Positions 31,772 to 45,212 of a DNA stretch of 64,000 nt are shown here, one piece after another (position 1 is the first letter of the stretch; each line of letters starts with the position of its first letter). The notes under the pieces are model-generated. The model did not search any database and had not been told where the DNA came from. It saw only the letters and a program-made list of their open reading frames with translations. The stretch comes from Rhizobium sp. BK602. GTDB lineage: Bacteria; Pseudomonadota; Alphaproteobacteria; Rhizobiales; Rhizobiaceae. The position numbers and the translations under genes were made by a program. The stretch covers positions 186,001 through 250,000 of the forward strand of contig NZ_JACIBC010000001.1 of assembly GCF_014195095.1 (NCBI RefSeq). The letters are read 5' to 3'.

Positions 31772-33763
31772 ATGCGATTTTCCAATACGTTTCTCGACGA
31801 GATTCGCGACCGCGTTCCCATTTCGGACGTGATCGGTCGTCGTGTGACTTGGGATCGCCGCAAGACCAATGTGCCGCGTGGTGACTATTGGGCCTGCTGC
31901 CCGTTTCACGGCGAGAAATCGCCGAGTTTTCACTGCGAAGATCGCAAGGGCCGTTATCATTGCTTCGGCTGCGGCGTCACAGGCGACCATTTCCGTTTCC
32001 TGACGGAGCTGGAGGGCTTGAGCTTTCCGGAAGCCGTGCAGCAGATCGCCGATATGGCGGGCGTTGCCATGCCGGTTGCCGATCCGATGGAGGCGAAGCG
32101 CGAGAAGGAACGCACCTCGCTGCTCGACGTCATGGAGATGGCGACACAGTTCTTCCAGGATCAGCTCCAGACGGCGACCGGCGCCAAGGCGCGTGCCTAT
32201 CTGCGCGACCGTGGCCTGACGGGCCGGACCATCGAGACCTTCCGCCTCGGTTATTCGCCGGACAGCCGCAACGCGCTGAAGGAGTTTCTGGCCGGCAAGG
32301 GCATTGCCAAGGAGCAGATCGAAGCCTGCGGCCTCGTGGTGTACGGCCCGGATATTCCGGTGTCCTACGACCGGTTCCGCGACCGCATCATGTTCCCGAT
32401 CCTGTCGTCCCGGGAAAAGGTGATCGCTTTCGGCGGCCGCGCCATGTCGTCGGACGCGCCGGCGAAATATCTCAATTCCAACGAGACCGAGCTCTTTCAC
32501 AAGGGCAATGTGCTTTATAATTTCACCCGCGCGCGCCGTGCCGCGCAGGGGAGCGATGGCGCCGGCACCATCATTGCTGTCGAAGGCTATATGGACGTCA
32601 TCGCCCTCCATCAGGCTGGTGTCGAGAATGCCGTCGCGCCGCTTGGAACCGCGCTGACCGAGAACCAGCTCGAATTGCTCTGGAAGATGACGCCGCAGCC
32701 CGTGCTTTGCTTCGACGGCGACGGTGCCGGCATTCGGGCAGCCAATCGTGCCGCCGATCTGTCGCTGCCGCATATCAAGCCCGGCCGCACTGTCCGTTTC
32801 GCCCTCCTGCCGGATGGCAAGGATCCGGATGATCTCGTCCGCCACGATGGCCGCGCGCCCTTCGACAAGGTGCTGGCGCAGGCAAAGCCGCTGGCGGAGA
32901 TGATCTGGACCCGCGAGGTCAACAGCGGCAAGTTCGACACGCCCGAGGCGCGCGCCGAGCTGGAGGCGCGGCTCAGGCAGATGGTGTCGGTCATCTCGGA
33001 CGAAGATGTGCGTCGTCACTATCAGCAGGACATGCGCGACCGGTTGAACGGTCTCTTCCAGCCGCAGTTCCGGCGTGGCGGCAATCCGCAGGGGCGCGGC
33101 TTTTCCCGCGACGGCGGTGGCCGCTCCTTCGGCGGTCGTGGCGGGCAGGGGCAGGATGGGGCGGCGGGCAGCGTCAGGCCGTCGGATCGTCTGACGCGAT
33201 CGGGCATGATCAAGGGGCATCTGGAGGTTCCGGGCCTTCGCGAAAGCGTGCTGGCGGTGACCATCGTCAATCATCCGTTGCTGTTGCAGGACGAATATGA
33301 CGAGATCGCCGCGATCGACTATGAGAGCCGCGAGTTGCAGCGCCTCTGGTCCGCCCTGCTCGGCGCGGCGGCGACCATGACGGGACCGCAGCTCACGCGG
33401 GAGCGGCTGCTCGAGGTGCTGGAGGAGCAGGGTTTCGGGGCATTGCTGAAGGGCCTCGACCAGCAGGTGCGCAACGCCCGCCTCTGGACCGCGACCGAAG
33501 AGGCGGCCATGGAGGATGCGCGCGAGGGCTATCGTCAGGCGCTGGCGCTGCACAAGCGCTCGAAGGCGCTGCGCTGGCACAAGATCGAACTGGAGCGCGC
33601 CATCGCCGAGGCGACCGAGGACGGCGACGGGGAGCTCATCGAGCAACTGATGCGCGCTCTGCAGGAAGTGCAGCTCGAAGCATTGCGGCTGGAAAACCAG
33701 GAAGCGATCATCGACGGTTTCGGCGTGCTGTCCGGCCGTATCAAGGGACCCGCGGGGAAATAG
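31772..33763 (+). CDS. dnaG: DNA primase
   Basis: A 663-residue primase that lays down RNA primers at the replication fork. The CHC2 zinc site is C43, H46, C64 and C67. The Toprim core contains IIAVEGYMDVIALHQAG with the catalytic Glu, followed by CFDGDGAGIRAANRA. A glycine/arginine-rich linker (RGGNPQGRGFSRDGGG) leads to the C-terminal DnaB-binding domain. ATG 31772 follows GAGG. recQ begins 7 bases after the stop. Confidence 0.96.
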   Translation: MRFSNTFLDEIRDRVPISDVIGRRVTWDRRKTNVPRGDYWACCPFHGEKSPSFHCEDRKGRYHCFGCGVTGDHFRFLTELEGLSFPEAVQQIADMAGVAMPVADPMEAKREKERTSLLDVMEMATQFFQDQLQTATGAKARAYLRDRGLTGRTIETFRLGYSPDSRNALKEFLAGKGIAKEQIEACGLVVYGPDIPVSYDRFRDRIMFPILSSREKVIAFGGRAMSSDAPAKYLNSNETELFHKGNVLYNFTRARRAAQGSDGAGTIIAVEGYMDVIALHQAGVENAVAPLGTALTENQLELLWKMTPQPVLCFDGDGAGIRAANRAADLSLPHIKPGRTVRFALLPDGKDPDDLVRHDGRAPFDKVLAQAKPLAEMIWTREVNSGKFDTPEARAELEARLRQMVSVISDEDVRRHYQQDMRDRLNGLFQPQFRRGGNPQGRGFSRDGGGRSFGGRGGQGQDGAAGSVRPSDRLTRSGMIKGHLEVPGLRESVLAVTIVNHPLLLQDEYDEIAAIDYESRELQRLWSALLGAAATMTGPQLTRERLLEVLEEQGFGALLKGLDQQVRNARLWTATEEAAMEDAREGYRQALALHKRSKALRWHKIELERAIAEATEDGDGELIEQLMRALQEVQLEALRLENQEAIIDGFGVLSGRIKGPAGK

Positions 33764-33769
33764 GAATAG

Positions 33770-35647
33770 ATGTCTCAGCCGGATAGACAGGAGCCGCGGT
33801 TTTCCGCCGACAACGCGCTGTTTGCGGATCGTGGCCCATCCGCGCCGCTCGACGTTCTCAAGCGCGTCTACGGCTATTCCGCCTTTCGCGGCAAGCAGCA
33901 GCAGGTAGTGGAGCATGTGGTCGGTGGCGGCGATGCGGTCGTGCTGTTTCCGACCGGGGCGGGCAAATCGCTGTGCTTCCAGATTCCGGCGCTTTGCCGC
34001 GACGGCGTCGGCATCGTCGTCTCGCCGCTGATCGCGCTGATGCGCGACCAGGTCGAGGCGATGAAGCAGCTTGGCATCCGGGCGGCGGCCTTGAATTCGT
34101 CGCTGTCGCGCGAGGAGGCGAGCGATGTCTATCGCGCCGTCTCCGGCGGTACGCTGGATATGCTCTATGTCACGCCGGAGCGCCTCCTGACCGATGGCTT
34201 CCAGCAGATGATCGCCAGGGCGAGGATTGCCCTGTTTGCGATTGACGAGGCCCATTGCGTCTCGCAATGGGGGCATGATTTTCGGCCGGAATATCGCGAT
34301 CTCGGCAAGCTTGCGGAACTCTTTCCCGATGTGCCGCGCATCGCGCTGACGGCGACGGCCGATCCGCATACGCGCGACGATATTATCGAGCGGCTGGCGC
34401 TCGACAATGCCAAGGTCTTCACCACCAGCTTCGACCGGCCGAACATCGCCTATGAAATCGTCGAGCGCGATCAGCCACGCCAGCAATTGCTGCGCTTTCT
34501 CGATGGCCATCGCGGCGATAGCGGCATCGTCTATTGTCTGTCGCGGGCCAAGGTCGAGGAAACGGCTGAATGGCTGAATGGCCAAGGCATTCGCGCGCTT
34601 GCCTATCATGCCGGCATGGACCGTGCCGTCCGCGACGCCAATCAGGATGCCTTTCTCAAAGAGGAGGATCTCTGCCTGGTGGCGACGGTCGCCTTCGGCA
34701 TGGGCATCGACAAGCCGAATGTGCGCTATGTCGCGCATCTCGACCTGCCGGGCTCGGTGGAGGCCTATTATCAGGAGACGGGCCGCGCCGGGCGCGACGG
34801 CCTGCCCTCCGAAGTCTGGATGGCCTACGGCATGGCCGATGTCATCCAGCGCGGGCGAATGATCGACGAGGGCAATGCGGCGCCGGAGATCAAGCGTGTC
34901 GAGCGTGCGAAGCTCAATGCGCTGCTTGCCATCTGCGAGACGGCCGGCTGCCGGCGGCAGGCCATTCTCGCGCATTTCGGCGAGGCGCATGGCGGCGGCT
35001 GCGGCAATTGCGATACCTGCCTGAAGCCTGTGGAGACCTGGGACGGCACGGAGGCGGCGATCAAGGCGCTCGCCGCCGTCTATCGCACCGGCGAGCGTTT
35101 CGGCACCGGCCATGTCATCGATGTGCTGATGGGCACGGTCAACGAGAAGACGGAACGTTTCGGCCATGTGAACATGCCAGTCTTCGGCGCCGGCAAGGAT
35201 ATTCCCGCCCGCACTTGGCAGTCGGTTTTCCGGCAGTTGCTGGCGAACGGTTTCATCAGCGTCGATCATGCGGCCTTTGGGGCGATGAAGCTCGAGCCGG
35301 AGGCGAAGGCGGTGTTCAAGCGCGAGCGTCAGGTTTTCTTCCGCAAGGATCGGCCGGAAGCAAGGCGCGGGGCGAAGAAGGCGGCGCGCATCGAAAAGCG
35401 GCAGTCGAGCCTGTCGGGCGAGGCCCAGCCCCTGTTCGAGGCACTGAGAAGCGAGCGCGCCAGGCTCGCCAAGGCGCTGGGCGTGCCGCCCTATGTGGTG
35501 TTCCCGGACACGACCCTGATCGCCTTTGCAACGGAACGGCCGACGAGCCGGGATGCGCTGCTCGGCATTTCCGGCGTCGGACAGGCGAAGCTGGAGCGCT
35601 ACGGCGATGCATTTCTGAAGGTGATCGAAGAGTTCACCGATCGGTGA
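33770..35647 (+). CDS. recQ: ATP-dependent DNA helicase RecQ
   Basis: A 625-residue 3'-5' helicase for recombination and fork repair. Walker A is PTGAGKS (61-67), the DEAH box is [16 protein letters not shown] (about 161), and motif VI is [11 protein letters not shown] four-Cys zinc site ([12 protein letters not shown]... CGNCDTC) precedes the winged-helix RQC part. The C-terminal HRDC domain starts near [16 protein letters not shown]. It begins 7 bases after dnaG, so the two are probably cotranscribed. Confidence 0.96.
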   Translation: MSQPDRQEPRFSADNALFADRGPSAPLDVLKRVYGYSAFRGKQQQVVEHVVGGGDAVVLFPTGAGKSLCFQIPALCRDGVGIVVSPLIALMRDQVEAMKQLGIRAAALNSSLSREEASDVYRAVSGGTLDMLYVTPERLLTDGFQQMIARARIALFAIDEAHCVSQWGHDFRPEYRDLGKLAELFPDVPRIALTATADPHTRDDIIERLALDNAKVFTTSFDRPNIAYEIVERDQPRQQLLRFLDGHRGDSGIVYCLSRAKVEETAEWLNGQGIRALAYHAGMDRAVRDANQDAFLKEEDLCLVATVAFGMGIDKPNVRYVAHLDLPGSVEAYYQETGRAGRDGLPSEVWMAYGMADVIQRGRMIDEGNAAPEIKRVERAKLNALLAICETAGCRRQAILAHFGEAHGGGCGNCDTCLKPVETWDGTEAAIKALAAVYRTGERFGTGHVIDVLMGTVNEKTERFGHVNMPVFGAGKDIPARTWQSVFRQLLANGFISVDHAAFGAMKLEPEAKAVFKRERQVFFRKDRPEARRGAKKAARIEKRQSSLSGEAQPLFEALRSERARLAKALGVPPYVVFPDTTLIAFATERPTSRDALLGISGVGQAKLERYGDAFLKVIEEFTDR

Positions 35648-35665
35648 CGCGCTTGCCGGATGTGC

Positions 35666-36436
35666 TCACATCCTCGCAGTCATGCCCCCATCGACGGTCA
35701 GGACATGGCCGTTGACGAAGGATGCGGCGTCGCTGGCGAGGAACAGCGCGGCGCCGGCGATCTCGTCCGGCCGTCCCCAGCGCTGGATCGGAATGCGCTG
35801 GCGCACCACCGGCATGAGTTCCGCATTCGCTACCATCGCGGCATTCGTTTCCGTCGCGAACCATCCCGGCGCGATGGCATTGCTGGTGATGCCGTGGGGA
35901 CCGAACTCGACCGCCATGCCGCGCACGAGGCCGGTCAGTCCCTGTTTCGCCGCCGGATAGACGCAGTCGCCGGGCATGGTGACACGACCGCTGATCGAGG
36001 TAACGGAGATCAGCCGCCCATGATTGTGCCGTTTCATCAGGCGGGCTGCATCGCGCGAAAGCATGATCGAGGCGGCCAGATCCGTATTGAGCAAAGCGAG
36101 GATCGCCTCGTCCTCGAAGTCGGCCAGGGGGCGCCTGTCGCGGGCGCCGACGTTGTTGATCAGGATGTCCAGGCGGCCATGCCGTCTCTCGATATCAGCC
36201 ATCGTCGCGCTCCGTGCCTCGCGATCGGCGACATCGAAGGCGGCGGCTTCGGCCGAGCCGTCTGCCGCGCGGATGGCATTCACGGCGCTGTCCAGTGTCG
36301 CGGCGGTCCGTCCATTGATGATGACGTGGGCTCCCGCCTCGGCAAGCGCCTTGGCCATTTCGAACCCCAGGCCGCGTCCACCGCCGGTAACGAGCGCCAC
36401 CCGGCCCGCGAGGGAGAATCTGTGGACTATGTTCAT
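35666..36436 (-). CDS. short-chain dehydrogenase/reductase
   Basis: A 256-residue classical SDR. The cofactor motif is [15 protein letters not shown], the NNVGARDR strand follows, and the catalytic residues are the serine in SVTSISGRV and Tyr/Lys in [13 protein letters not shown] and the tail [12 protein letters not shown] suit the gluconate 5-dehydrogenase-like subgroup, so a sugar or sugar acid is a likely substrate, but this is not certain. It is convergent with recQ. Confidence 0.88.
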   Translation of the reverse strand: MNIVHRFSLAGRVALVTGGGRGLGFEMAKALAEAGAHVIINGRTAATLDSAVNAIRAADGSAEAAAFDVADREARSATMADIERRHGRLDILINNVGARDRRPLADFEDEAILALLNTDLAASIMLSRDAARLMKRHNHGRLISVTSISGRVTMPGDCVYPAAKQGLTGLVRGMAVEFGPHGITSNAIAPGWFATETNAAMVANAELMPVVRQRIPIQRWGRPDEIAGAALFLASDAASFVNGHVLTVDGGMTARM

Positions 36437-36698
36437 GGTTCTCCCCTGTTCTGAGATCGAAATCGATCTGCAATCATTTAGTGGACTCAGTCAAGTAATT
36501 TTTGCAATGGCGACAAAGGGGCTGAGGTTGAAAACCTGCCTGCGGTCCACACGATTCGACAGATAATGTCAGGCGGTCCGCTGTATCGTGCCGCTGCCAT
36601 GAGGTTACACATTTGCCGCGGCCGGATGCAGCAAGAGGCCGGAACCTGTGTTATTTCTTGGTTCGTTAGGGCTCCGTGATCAGCATCGGAATGTGACC

Positions 36699-37886
36699 AT
36701 GACATCTGCATTCATATCCCATCTACGGACTGAGCTTGCCGGATTGAAGGAGGCGGGGCTCTATAAATCCGAGCGTGTCATCACCTCGAAGCAGGCCGGA
36801 GAGATCGCGGTTGCGAGCGGCGAACGCGTATTGAACTTCTGCGCCAACAATTATCTCGGGCTGGCTGATAACGAGGAACTGGCCGAGGCGGCGAAGACGG
36901 CACTCGATCGTTACGGCTATGGCATGGCCTCGGTGCGTTTCATCTGTGGCACCCAGGAGGAGCACAAGCAGCTCGAGGCGCGGATATCAGCCTTTCTCGG
37001 CATGGAGGACACCATCCTCTATTCCTCCTGCTTCGACGCCAATGGCGGGCTGTTCGAGACCCTGTTGTCGGAGGAGGACGCGATCATCTCCGATGCGCTG
37101 AACCATGCATCGATCATCGACGGCGTGCGTCTCTCCAAGGCCAAGCGCTTCCGCTATGCCAACAATGATATGGCGGCGTTGGAGGAGGAGCTGAAGAAGG
37201 CGGAAGGCAGCCGCTTCAAGCTCATCGCCACCGACGGCGTCTTCTCCATGGATGGCATCATCGCCAATCTCGGCGGCGTCTGCGATCTCGCCGAGAAATA
37301 TGGTGCCATGGTCATGGTCGATGACAGCCATGCTGTCGGCTTCGTCGGCGATCACGGTCGCGGTTCGGCGGAACATTGCGGTGTCGAGGGCCGGGTCGAC
37401 ATCATCACCGGCACACTCGGCAAGGCGCTTGGCGGCGCGTCGGGTGGCTATACCTCCGCTAAAACCGAGATCGTCGATTGGCTGCGGCAGCGCTCGCGCC
37501 CCTATCTTTTCTCCAATACGCTGGCGCCGGTCATCGCGGCCGCATCGCTCAAGGTCTTCGATCTGATCGAGAACGGCGATGCCCTGCGCAACCGGCTTCG
37601 CGGCAATGCCGAGCTCTTCCGCAGCGAAATGACCAAGCTTGGCTTCACGCTTGCCGGCGCCGATCATCCAATCATCCCTGTCATGCTCGGCGATGCCAAG
37701 CTGGCGCAGGAAATGGCGGCGCTGATGCTGAAAAAGGGCGTCTACGTCATCGGCTTCTCCTTCCCGGTCGTGCCGAAGGGACAGGCGCGCATCCGCACGC
37801 AGATGTCGGCGGCCCATTCAAGGGCCGACGTCGAGCGGGCGATCAGCGCTTTCGCCGAAGCGGGACGGGAACTCGGAATCATTTGA
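36699..37886 (+). CDS. kbl: glycine C-acetyltransferase (2-amino-3-ketobutyrate CoA ligase)
   Basis: A 395-residue PLP enzyme that splits 2-amino-3-oxobutyrate with CoA into glycine and acetyl-CoA. The PLP lysine is in [16 protein letters not shown]. The motifs [15 protein letters not shown] and [18 protein letters not shown] are typical of the family. ATG 36699 is chosen; the frame upstream to 36648 is not family-like. It is followed 21 bases later by tdh, which makes its substrate. Confidence 0.96.
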   Translation: MTSAFISHLRTELAGLKEAGLYKSERVITSKQAGEIAVASGERVLNFCANNYLGLADNEELAEAAKTALDRYGYGMASVRFICGTQEEHKQLEARISAFLGMEDTILYSSCFDANGGLFETLLSEEDAIISDALNHASIIDGVRLSKAKRFRYANNDMAALEEELKKAEGSRFKLIATDGVFSMDGIIANLGGVCDLAEKYGAMVMVDDSHAVGFVGDHGRGSAEHCGVEGRVDIITGTLGKALGGASGGYTSAKTEIVDWLRQRSRPYLFSNTLAPVIAAASLKVFDLIENGDALRNRLRGNAELFRSEMTKLGFTLAGADHPIIPVMLGDAKLAQEMAALMLKKGVYVIGFSFPVVPKGQARIRTQMSAAHSRADVERAISAFAEAGRELGII

Positions 37887-37907
37887 ATCGGATGGAGACG
37901 ACGGCTC

Positions 37908-38945
<1,038 letters not shown>

Positions 38946-39390
38946 GCCGGTTGTGGCTTAATCGCATCAAGAACGCTTGCAGATTGCGGAAATACAGCCG
39001 TTTCACGGAACTGCTCTTGTCAACGCAAAGGGACTTCCTATCTACGGGGAGCAATCGTTCACGGCGTCCAGAGCCTGTGGATAAGGCTTTTTCTGGAATT
39101 TAACGAGCTTTTTTGCTGGAAAAGCTTGACGAGAACAAAAATTGTAGGAATCACCGTTTGTCTTCGGAGAGAACGGTAAACTGGATCAGGCGGATCATAT
39201 ATACCATGGCCGGAAATCCAAACGCAATCCAGCTTTGCTGTCCGGTGCCGGTGATCGTGGTTAATCAGGCATTAAAGGTCAACCCGTTAGGTCTTTATCG
39301 GTGATTCGGGGCTGGCGCGCGGCGCGCCGGGCCAGAGCGGTCATTCACCGCGTGTAAGTTTTGAGCGTCAGGGAAAGCGACGATATAGAG
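38946..39390. other. 445-bp region upstream of rpoD
   Basis: This should carry the rpoD promoter(s). A 63-codon open frame (39113-39304) has no ribosome-binding site and an unconvincing translation. A TTG at 39361 is in frame with rpoD but less likely than ATG 39391. No terminator is clear after tdh. Confidence 0.45.
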
Positions 39391-41451
<2,061 letters not shown>

Positions 41452-41474
41452 GCGGCCCCTGCCGTTGTGCAATT

Positions 41475-41507
41475 AAAACCCGGTTCGCGAAAGCGAGCCG
41501 GGTTTTT
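41475..41507 (+). terminator. intrinsic terminator after rpoD
   Basis: AAAACCCGG-TTCGC...GCGAGCCGGGTTTTT folds into a long GC stem with a GAAA-type loop and five Ts. Confidence 0.9.
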
Positions 41508-41535
41508 CTATAGATGGCAGCTTGCCAGATAGGTC

Positions 41536-42345
41536 ATGACCATGACGAATGCTCCGCCCGATCCCATCGAAACGCTGCTGTCGGCTCGATTGCGTGACCT
41601 GTTGGCCGGTTATCATTGGATATCCGATGTACTCGGCCGTTCCTCGGCAAGCGTTTTTCGCCTGGAAGCGGACGGTCGGCCGCCTCTCTATCTCAAGAGT
41701 GAAATCGTCAGTCCGTTCAGCGAGTTGGATGGCGAGGTTGAAAGGCTGCATTGGCTTGCTGCGCAAGGGTTTCTTTGTCCGAAGCTGATCGCGCATGAGA
41801 TCGGCGGCGGCCGTGGATGGTTGCTGATGACGGCGCTCGAGGGAGTCGACCTTGCCAGTGCCGCCCCGCTTTTGCCTCTGGATCGCGTGCGCATGCTGGC
41901 GCAGGCACTGCGGACGCTGCACGGCATCGATATCGCGGCCTGCCCCTTCGATCATCGGCTGGAAGTCAGGATCGAGGCCGCGAAAGCTCGTGTGCTTGCT
42001 GGCCTTGTCGACGAGACCGATTTCGATGAGGCGCGCCTGGGACAGTCGGCGAGGACGCTTTTCAGGGAGCTCGTAGAGCGTAGGCCGGCGGGGGACGATG
42101 TCGTCGTCACCCATGGCGATGCATGCCTGCCGAACTTCATCGCCGCTGGCGATCGCTTCGCTGGCTATATCGATTGCGGCCGTCTGGGTGTCGCCGATCG
42201 TTATCAGGATATTGCACTGGCCTGCGGCAGCATTGGGTATAATTTTGGTGAAGCGCTGGTTCCGCCCTTTCTGGAGGCCTATGGGATCTCCGAGGTGGAT
42301 GTGGAGAAAATGGACTATTATCAGCTGTTGGACGAGTTCTTTTAG
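41536..42345 (+). CDS. APH(3')-type aminoglycoside phosphotransferase
   Basis: A 269-residue kinase-fold protein. The catalytic loop VVTHGDACLPNF and the metal site YIDCGRLGVADRYQDIALA are diagnostic of APH(3') enzymes, which phosphorylate kanamycin and neomycin. The N-lobe includes SASVFRLEADGRPPLYLKSE with the ATP-binding lysine. The catalytic Asp, Asn and second Asp are intact. Starts at 41536 and 41542 are both possible. It is chromosomal with no mobile-element genes nearby, so it looks resident. Confidence 0.87.
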   Translation: MTMTNAPPDPIETLLSARLRDLLAGYHWISDVLGRSSASVFRLEADGRPPLYLKSEIVSPFSELDGEVERLHWLAAQGFLCPKLIAHEIGGGRGWLLMTALEGVDLASAAPLLPLDRVRMLAQALRTLHGIDIAACPFDHRLEVRIEAAKARVLAGLVDETDFDEARLGQSARTLFRELVERRPAGDDVVVTHGDACLPNFIAAGDRFAGYIDCGRLGVADRYQDIALACGSIGYNFGEALVPPFLEAYGISEVDVEKMDYYQLLDEFF

Positions 42346-42582
42346 CTGTAGGCGCATTGGCGCGGGTGCCAGGCGATCACGCAGGTGTGTTTTTGAACCA
42401 TTGCGGATCGCATGGAGGCCTGACAAGTTCGATTCTGATGGCTGCCTCTTTCTTGACGCGCTGTCGGATACCATATGTCAGCGGGCTTGAAAGTCTTCTG
42501 ATCTGTTTGCCGGTAAGGATCGAATGAATCGATGCGCGACTTCCTCTTGATTGCTTTCTCCTCGCGAGCCATCCGCTGAACG

Positions 42583-43995
42583 ATGGAAAAGGTTGCGGAA
42601 AAACGGGATAAGGAAATGAGGCCGGGCTTTGTCCTTTCGATCCTCCTGCATGTCCTGTTTTTCGCTATTTTCCTGCTGCCGCTGCTGCCCGCACCGCCAC
42701 AGGCAAAGCCCGAGCAGAGCGTCAATGTCGAGCTGGTGCCGCAGCAGGAGGAAAAGCAGGAGCTTGCGACGAAGGAGAACGAGAAGCCCGACCAGCCTCC
42801 GAAGCCCACGCCGAAGCCCGATGAGAAGCCGCAGCAGCAGACGGCCGAAGCACAGCAGCAGCCAGAGCAGCCTCAGGGGAAAAAGTCGGACGAACAACCG
42901 CCAAAGCAATCCGATCCCGACGGCAAGGAGCAGGCTGAAAAGCCTTCATCAAAACCTGCTGAGACTAAGGCCGATAAGCCCGAAGAACACGCGGAAAAGC
43001 CCGCATCCAAACCTGACGATGCCGGCGCCGACAAGCTTGACGACAAAGCGACGCAACAACTTTCCGCTACGGAGACACCACTCCCGGATATGAAAGGCGA
43101 CGAGAAGGACCCGACGACCACGCAGCAGGCTGAGGCCTTGTCGCAGGCAAACGATACTCCGCAGACACCGCCGAACGATGCTGCCGCGGAAGCGGCAGAA
43201 GTCCAGGCTCAAGCGCAGCAAGCTCAACAGCAAGCCGATGCCCAAAGCCAGGAAGCGAATGCGGCCAAGCCGCCGGCAACCGATTCGACCGCCAAAACCT
43301 CCTCCTCGGCCCCGGATGTTCTGGCGACCAATGAACCTTCGGATTCGCAGGTGCAGCAGCCGCAGGCGCAATCGGCCGATCAGAATGATCTGCAGGCGCA
43401 AGCTGCCGTACAGGCGCCGCCATCCGATCCGCAGGAGCAAAATCCGGCTAACCGGACAAAGGATGAGGCAAAGGTTGAGCCGCAGATTGTCGTTCCGTTG
43501 GTCAAGCCATCTCCGACAGAGCAGGCTTCGCAAAGCCAGTCGGCTTCGAGCAGTCAGGGCGGTCAGACAGGCGGTACTGCCTTAGTCACCGAGCCGCAAC
43601 CACCCAAATCACTTGTGCCGAAAAGAGCTATTGAAGCCAAGAAGCTCTATTCAGGTGCCGAGATGGCACGTCTTTCGAAGAGCGACTATGATGCTTGGAA
43701 GAAGCTGCCGCGACGTGATCGGGTGCGTTATCTTTGCAACTCTGAGGAGAAGTTGCAGTTTAGCCACGATCTTGGTGCAGTAGGCTTTAATAACTCTGCG
43801 CTATCGTCCGCTATGCTTTCTGATATCAGCTTGTTTGGGGATGGGGTTGCGGTTGATACGCCCAGCGGCTGGCAAAGGGTGGCATTCACCTGCCAAGTGG
43901 ATAGCGACGCGCTGAAAGTTGTCGCCTTTTCCTATACCGTCAGAGGACATGTTGCCCCAAGCCAGATGGATAGATCACGTTTTCTCGGAAATTGA
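42583..43995 (+). CDS. TonB-like proline/glutamine-rich membrane protein with a DUF930-like C-terminus
   Basis: A 470-residue protein. One N-terminal membrane helix (about 13-35, FVLSILLHVLFFAIFLLPLL) is followed by a roughly 300-residue low-complexity Pro/Gln/Glu/Lys/Ala stretch that could span the periplasm. A compact C-terminal domain (about 350-470) contains YDAWKKLPRRDRVRYLCNSE and two further features, a conserved-looking Cys pair and VVAFSYTVRGHV. This resembles DUF930 of rhizobia. The role is unknown. ATG 42616 (MRPGFVL) is an alternative start. Confidence 0.65.
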   Translation: MEKVAEKRDKEMRPGFVLSILLHVLFFAIFLLPLLPAPPQAKPEQSVNVELVPQQEEKQELATKENEKPDQPPKPTPKPDEKPQQQTAEAQQQPEQPQGKKSDEQPPKQSDPDGKEQAEKPSSKPAETKADKPEEHAEKPASKPDDAGADKLDDKATQQLSATETPLPDMKGDEKDPTTTQQAEALSQANDTPQTPPNDAAAEAAEVQAQAQQAQQQADAQSQEANAAKPPATDSTAKTSSSAPDVLATNEPSDSQVQQPQAQSADQNDLQAQAAVQAPPSDPQEQNPANRTKDEAKVEPQIVVPLVKPSPTEQASQSQSASSSQGGQTGGTALVTEPQPPKSLVPKRAIEAKKLYSGAEMARLSKSDYDAWKKLPRRDRVRYLCNSEEKLQFSHDLGAVGFNNSALSSAMLSDISLFGDGVAVDTPSGWQRVAFTCQVDSDALKVVAFSYTVRGHVAPSQMDRSRFLGN

Positions 43996-44129
43996 CCTTG
44001 AATGGCCACATCCGGCATCCACCTGAAACAATAGTTTATTTCAGCCCAATCGAAATTCCGCCCATTTCATCATACAATTGCCTGCAAGCCTCCCGATTCA
44101 TTTCTCCTCCCTTTGCAGCGCACATTCCG

Positions 44130-45110
44130 ATGACGACGATCACAGCCGATTCCAATTCCTTGGCCGCTGGCCATTCCACGCTTCGCGGTGTCCTTGTGGC
44201 ATTCGCCTCCTATGCCGTCTTCGCTTTCAGCGATGCGTCGATCAAGATGCTGCATGGGACGTTGCCGTCCTATCAGGTAGCCTTTATCGGTGCGCTGTTC
44301 GGCCTGGCGGCGATGCCTTTCCTGAAGAAGCGGGGTGATGATTGGCTGGATATGGTGCGGACGTCGAACCGGCCCCTGTGGATGCTGCGGTTTGCCTGTG
44401 GCGCCACCGGCGCGATCTGCTCCATCATCGCCTTCACCAAGCTGCCGATGGCGGAGGCCTTCGCGCTGCTGTTCCTGCTGCCGTCCTTCGTCACCATCCT
44501 GTCGGTCGTCTTTCTGAAGGAGGATGTTCGCTGGCAGCGCTGGACGGCGGTCATTCTCGGTTTCGTCGGCGTGCTCGTCGTGCTGCGGCCGGGTTTCCGC
44601 GAGCTTTCGATCGGTCATCTTTGTGCTGCGATCGGCGGCCTGGCCGCGGCGATCTCGATCGTCGTCAATCGCGGGCTCGGCTCCAAGGAAAAGCGTATTT
44701 CGCTTTATGGCGCCGGCCTGTTCGGCACGCTTACCATCAGCGGTCTTCTGATGCTGTCGGAAGCGACCATGCCGGCACAATGGCAATGGGTGTTCCTGGC
44801 GGGTTATGGGCTGCTCGGCGCCTGCGGCAGCGTGCTGCTGTTGCTTGCGGCGCAGATGGCGCCGGCCAATCTCGTCGCTCCGCCGCAATACAGCCAGATG
44901 ATCTGGGCCATCGCGTTCGGCTATCTGCTGTTCAACGATAGTATCGACCTGCCGATGGCCTTCGGTATCGGCCTCATCATCTTCTCGGGTCTGCTGACGC
45001 TGGCGCGCGAGCGCAAGCGCGGCACGCCGCTGCCGGCCGCTGTCGCAGCCAGTCCGCAAGCGGCCCTTGCGACGGCAGAGGACGAGAAGGCTGCGGCATC
45101 AGGCAGGTGA
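44130..45110 (+). CDS. DMT-superfamily (EamA) transporter
   Basis: About 326 residues with 10 predicted helices in two EamA halves. FAFSDASIKMLHGTLPSYQV opens the first half and ISIVVNRGLGSKEKRISLYG marks the start of the second. The C-terminal tail is hydrophilic and alanine-rich. The frame is open back to 43992, overlapping the upstream stop, but the added residues are not family-like. The likely role is export of a metabolite; the substrate is unknown. Confidence 0.83.
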   Translation: MTTITADSNSLAAGHSTLRGVLVAFASYAVFAFSDASIKMLHGTLPSYQVAFIGALFGLAAMPFLKKRGDDWLDMVRTSNRPLWMLRFACGATGAICSIIAFTKLPMAEAFALLFLLPSFVTILSVVFLKEDVRWQRWTAVILGFVGVLVVLRPGFRELSIGHLCAAIGGLAAAISIVVNRGLGSKEKRISLYGAGLFGTLTISGLLMLSEATMPAQWQWVFLAGYGLLGACGSVLLLLAAQMAPANLVAPPQYSQMIWAIAFGYLLFNDSIDLPMAFGIGLIIFSGLLTLARERKRGTPLPAAVAASPQAALATAEDEKAAASGR

Positions 45111-45212
45111 CGCGCAATCCTGGTCGGTCGCGATTGCCTGCCATGGCGCCGCCGCGCTAGTTTCTGGCGCAGCCTTCGGGCCGAGGCTCGATCCATAGGG
45201 GAAGCGACGGGT

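Noticed and set aside
31745..35269. A 1174-codon open frame on the minus strand opposite dnaG and recQ
   Set aside because: It is a high-GC antisense shadow. dnaG and recQ on the plus strand have full catalytic motifs; this frame has none and is rich in Arg, His and Asp.
39113..39304. A 63-residue frame upstream of rpoD
   Set aside because: No ribosome-binding site, and position in the expected rpoD promoter region.
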